This document shows positions 59,822 to 64,000 of a DNA stretch of 64,000 nt, piece by piece. The translations under genes and the position numbers were made by a program. Every line of letters begins with the position of its first letter. The first letter of the stretch is position 1. The notes under the pieces were generated by a model. The model ran no database searches, was not told the DNA's origin, and was given only the letters and a program-made list of their open reading frames with translations. Source of the DNA: Cylindrobasidium torrendii FP15055 ss-10 (lineage: Eukaryota > Basidiomycota > Agaricomycetes > Agaricales > Physalacriaceae); NCBI GenBank assembly GCA_000934385.1, contig KN880431.1, positions 124,001 to 188,000 of the forward strand, written 5' to 3'.

Positions 59822-61556
59822 ATGGCTTCGTCTCCGCCGCCGCCCGACTCGGCAACCGCTGAGCAGCCCAAGCTGTCGGCAGAGGTAACACTATCCATCC
59901 TTTTTTGTATTTCTGTGTTCCTTACCTTTTGTCTACAGACTACCATGAACGGTTCCTTGGGCACGGACAGAGCTCCCACCGAAAAGCTCGCTTCAGACGC
60001 CGCTCAACCCTCAGCATCTACGAATGCACCTCCCGTACCAGACGCTGGGACTCAGCCCGCCGACGCCAGCGCAGACAAGGATGTCGAAAAACACGAGAGT
60101 GGTTCGCTGTCGACCACACTGACAGGCACAAACGCCCCGGCGACGCGGCGCAAGACGCAGGACCCGTCCACTGTAGACTCGTCGCCAGTGGAGAAGAACC
60201 AGCAGGCAAAACGCGCCTCTAAGCCCCCGTCCATATTCTCAAAGATTATTCGCAAAATGCTGCCCTGCATCCCGGCCTCGCCGGGCTCACAGCCGCTCGA
60301 GATCGACGAGCCCCACGCTGGCAAGCCCACTGCGCCTGCTTCAGAAAAGCCAAGCAAGGAGGAGAACGGCACGGCTGCTTCTGCCGGACAGGCGGGACCT
60401 GGCAACCCCGCCCAGGTCCCCACTTCTACCACTTCAACACAACCAAAGGACGCGGCTACCCCCGATCTTACTCCGCTGGACACTACACTACCAGCACCAG
60501 GTTCAGAAGACCTTCTCCTACCGCCGACGCCCACGGGCGGTCATCTGCGTCCCCAGGCAGAAACGGAGGGAATGACTTCTGGTGCTGTTGTGCCTCCTGG
60601 CGCGACAGGCAACACCAATAAGCGCCACTCGTACATCCCGCCTTCCACACCCAGCCAGGATGGCGACAACGAATCCGACCGCACCAGCATCTCCGAGGAA
60701 TACGTGGATGAGCTTAACAACCAGGATGATATTGAAGATGAAGAGGACAGGCTGATCATGAACGGTGGTGCTGGCATACCCATTGGACCTGTGCGTTTCT
60801 TGCCACAACCACAAATCCTTTGCTCACTCTTCGCGTTAGGATGGAATTCCAAAGCCGCTCCTTCCCCCCATTTCGCCTAACCACGCTGGCCGCAAGTGCC
60901 TCGTCCTTGATCTAGACGAAACCCTCGTCCACAGCAGCTTCAAGGTGCATTCTTAGCGCCCTTCATTGTCCAAACCCGTCTCAACTACTTTAGGCGATAC
61001 CCAACGCCGACTTCGTTGTCCCGGTGGAGATTGAATATCACTGGCACAACGTGTATGTGATCAAGCGCCCCGGCGTCGATAACTTCCTCAAGAAGATGGG
61101 GGAAATCTATGAAGTTGTGGTCTTTACTGCAAGTCTAAGCAAGGTATATTCATCCGTGTTTAGCTACGTACGTAACATGCTAATGCCTCCGACCAGTATG
61201 CCGACCCGGTTCTCGACAAGCTCGATATTCACCATGTCGTGAAGCACCGACTTTTCCGTGAAAGCTGCTACAACCACCGTGGCAATTATGTGAAGGTCCG
61301 TCCGCGCCTTGCGCAGTGCTCCAGGCTTTCCTTCTCACTCCAGCTCCAGGATCTATCACAATTGGGCCGTCCCATTGCCGATTCCATCATCATCGATAAC
61401 TCCCCTGCATCCTACATCTTCCACCCCAATAATGCCGTCCCGGTATCATCGTGGTTCAACGACCCACACGACACAGAGCTCACCGATCTTGTACCCTTCC
61501 TGGACGATCTCGCCGATGTGCCCGATGTGCGTGGCGTTTTGGACGGCGCACGATAG
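59822..61556 (+). CDS. PSR/SCP-type phosphatase, paralog A
   Basis: HAD-family (FCP1/SCP-like) phosphatase of the Psr1/Psr2 group. Exons: 59822..59884, 59939..60790, 60840..60944, 60994..61143, 61197..61295, 61350..61556 (491 aa). It starts [20 protein letters not shown]. The long N-terminal part is low-complexity, with islands [31 protein letters not shown] and NGGAGIPIG matching paralog B. The catalytic region has [68 protein letters not shown] and [20 protein letters not shown]. Intron 1 (59885..59938, 54 nt) is stopless and would encode [18 protein letters not shown], a membrane-like segment, if retained. Yeast Psr1 is held at the plasma membrane by N-terminal lipidation; no N-terminal Cys pair is seen here. 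Confidence 0.9.
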
Positions 61557-62681
61557 CTGACGGTCAATTGTCCGCTTACGGCGGCGGCGCGTTGTTCCTT
61601 CTCACGACGGTTCTCTTCGGTCATTTTGGTCATCTGCGCCATGTCATCTATACCCACTGCAAGCAAATTCATCCATCCATCATTTCTATCTGCACCATAG
61701 CGCGTCCGCCATGTGTCCGGAATTACATGTATATCCGCATCCGTTGTCTTAGTCTCGTATCTGCCCTCCCGCCCGTTCTGCGTGTCGTCCTCCCAGTACC
61801 CTGTCAACGCGCGCCCACATTCATTACCAGCCAATACTTTCTCGAATCACTGTCCACGTCTTTTATCCCTTTACTTATTAGCTGCTACATCGCGGACATT
61901 CATAATTGTCGCCTGTCTGCATGCCCCTGCGGTCCTCCCTTCCGTGTATTCATATCGTTTTACGGTCGCGCTCTCCTCGATCGCCCGCTATCTTGCTTGT
62001 TCACGCCATGACCTGAATCGTACGAACGAATTATTTTTTCCCCATAATACGTACTACTACACAAGCACGCACACGCATCTCGCAGTGGAGAGGAGTTCGT
62101 GGATGGACTGGCCTACTCGTCTCGTCGCTTTCAACAATGGACTGTGGATCGTGATAATGTTATTGCTGATTTTGCTGCTTCGTAGCCTGAGACTCGATTA
62201 TTTGTCGTAAGTGGCAAAGAATTAGTGTCTTCGGGGCCCTGTAGACGAATGTGAGCGACGTGCAGACTTACTCGGGTGGCTGTCAAGCGCTCCAGCCATC
62301 GCATCGAGCATATCTTGGCATGCTGACGTTCAAAGCACCTTTCTACAAATTGTATCAATGTACCAATTGCTAAGTAACGGATGGTGCATTATGAATAACA
62401 GTCAATATGTGAGGACCTTATACCTGTTTAGTCGACCGGCACATTTTGCGGCACAATACCCCGGTCCGGTCAGTGTTTTTTGATCTTCACAGGACGACGT
62501 CCAACCAACACCCCGCTCTCTTCAAGACTGTGAGTACCGTCCTGCTGCTCGTAATGCACACCTTTGCATCATCTAGACGCATCCCGCGCGGTTTCAGGCA
62601 AAATGGGAGATGGAAAGCGCTGGATGGATTGCCGAGCATCTGGATAACAATTTCTGACCTTGTCCGATTACAGAACCAATA
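61557..62681. other. Phosphatase A - RPS2 intergenic region
   Basis: 1.1 kb with the phosphatase 3' UTR and the RPS2 promoter. Open frames here have no recognisable motif. The last part (62460..62681) may include a non-coding 5' exon of RPS2, which is unproven. Confidence 0.45.
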
Positions 62682-63559
62682 ATGGCTGACGCTGCCCCCC
62701 GAGGACGTGGTGGATTTGGACGTGGACGTGGAGACCGTGGACGTGGCCGCCGTGGCCCTCGTCGCGGAGCCCGCAAGGACGAGGAGAAGGAGTGGTGCGC
62801 GATAACACATCGGCAGTAGGGGGCATACAACTGACGCGCGCGCTCAGGGTTCCTGTCACCAAGCTCGGCCGCCTTGTGAAGGATGGCAAGATTCGCTCTA
62901 TGGAGGAGATCTACCTGTTCTCCCTGCCTATCAAGGAGTACCAGGTCGTCGACTACTTCCTCCCCAAGCTCAAGGATGAGGTTATGAAGATCATGCCCGT
63001 GCAGAAGCAAACCCGTGCCGGTCAGCGCACCCGTTTCAAAGCATTCGTCGCCATCGGTGACTTCGACGGTCATGTTGGTCTCGGTGTCAAGTGCGCGAAG
63101 GAAGTCGCAACCGCCATCCGTGGAGCAATCATTGTCGCCAAGCTCTCTGTCATCCCCGTCCGCCGTGGCTACTGGGGTGCTAAGCTTGGTGAGCCCCACA
63201 CCGTGCCCTCGAAGGTCTCTGGAAAGGTCGGATCCGTCATGTGCCGTCTCATCCCTGCCCCCCGCGGTACCGGTATCGTTGCCGCCCCCGCATCCAAGCG
63301 CATTCTCCAGCTCGCCGGTGTCGAGGATGTCTACACCCAATCAAAAGGATCTACTGCCACCATGGGTAACTTCCTCAAGGCCACCTTTGCTGCGGTACGT
63401 TTCTCACCCTACAAGCGCGCCTTATTGAGACTGACAATTTCGTAGATTACCAAAACATACGCTTTCCTCACCCCCGACCTCTGGAGAGAGATCCCACCGT
63501 CGAAATTGCCGTTCGACGAGTACAGCGCGCATCTTGCGCTCACGGCGAAGAAGGCTTAG
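62682..63559 (+). CDS. RPS2: 40S ribosomal protein uS5 (RPS2)
   Basis: Component of the small ribosomal subunit at the mRNA entry channel. Exons: 62682..62794, 62848..63394, 63446..63559 (257 aa). The N-terminus is Arg/Gly-rich ([19 protein letters not shown]), a target of arginine methylation in the family. The S5 core reads [20 protein letters not shown], then [59 protein letters not shown] and [39 protein letters not shown] ends the second exon, and [15 protein letters not shown] begins the third. Codon use is strongly biased to C-ending codons, as expected for a highly expressed gene. Confidence 0.97.
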
Positions 63560-64000
63560 ATGTACTTTTATTCCGTAGTGTTGTACTTTTTTCTCAGGCT
63601 ATCATCCATGCATCTATGCTGCCTTTTCCATGATTCCTGCGCATTTTGTCCTGGCAAAAGATTTCTCGACCACCTACGGGCTGCTGTCCCAATGATTCCT
63701 CTGTGTGAGTCTTTCACATAGATGTGCTAGTCGACATCTTCCTTCACAAGCTGTCTCTAGAACGAATATAACATAACATGCTCGAGCTTTCGCTCCGGTA
63801 GCAGCGAATTTCAGAGGAACAGTCGTGTCACACACAATCCCTCTGCTTACTACTACATACATACATACTAGCATATATATATGTACTTATACTACTCTAT
63901 GTGTTGGTAACGCAAGCTTGATGGCGCCCTTGGGACAGGGTGCTGGAGAATGGGCTGCTGGCTGTCCGATTGCCCAGGCATCAGGCTGACGCTACTACGC
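63560..64000. other. RPS2 3' flank
   Basis: 3' UTR and flank to the window end. It contains a short CATA/TATA microsatellite around 63850..63885. No gene was recognised. Confidence 0.5.

Noticed and set aside
62594..63340. Long minus-strand open frame opposite RPS2
   Set aside because: It is the antisense shadow of the RPS2 coding exons, whose codon bias keeps the complement open; it has no protein-like motif.

Overview
The window is a gene-dense stretch of a fungal nuclear genome, most probably a mushroom-forming basidiomycete (Agaricomycetes). This rests on about 125 introns resolved by eye, mostly 45-57 nt with CTNA-type branch sites, on intergenic gaps of a few hundred bases, and on the protein families present (betaine-lipid synthase, LIM-LIM-C1-RhoGAP, FLC/TRP-like membrane protein, Ser-rich orphans). 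I cannot name the species. Thirty-two protein-coding genes are supported. Most exon chains were checked by hand for phase and for a length divisible by three; the exceptions are flagged in their entries. I saw no rRNA, tRNA, transposon or CRISPR array.

Layout. 0-10 kb: RPA43 (-) head to head with PAM16 (+), then BTA1 (+) and a large RhoGAP gene (+). 10-17 kb: BTB/POZ gene (-) head to head with SDHAF3/ACN9 (+), a WBP4-like splicing factor (-), and an FLVCR-like MFS transporter (+). 17-25 kb: a leucine-rich-repeat gene (-) head to head with Aurora kinase (+), a SET-domain gene and a small coiled-coil orphan. 25-35 kb: a ZZZ3-like Myb gene (-), an FLC/TRP-like membrane protein (-), ATP5/OSCP (+), ICMT/STE14 (+), MGS1/WRNIP1 (+). 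35-46 kb: a J-domain protein, an OM14-like membrane protein (-), a pyroglutamyl peptidase (-) head to head with eIF3c (+), two Ser-rich orphans (+), and an S58 beta-aminopeptidase (-). 47-62 kb: two paralogous PSR/SCP-type phosphatases in opposite orientation bracket a YAP-like bZIP gene, a candidate telomeric TPP1/Tpz1-like OB-fold gene, a membrane coiled-coil orphan, a mitochondrial cysteine synthase and ARF1. 62-64 kb: ribosomal protein uS5 (RPS2).

Most genes are housekeeping: ribosome biogenesis, translation, mitochondrial import and respiration, prenyl-protein and vesicle traffic, mitosis and genome stability. There is no biosynthetic cluster. The points most worth following are the shelterin-like gene at 50.3-53.3 kb, the inverted phosphatase paralogs with identical catalytic exon lengths, a stopless intron in one of them that encodes a hydrophobic segment, the heavy use of GTGCG(T) 5' splice sites, a PAM16 first exon consisting only of ATG, and a four-copy tandem repeat carrying bZIP-like sites.
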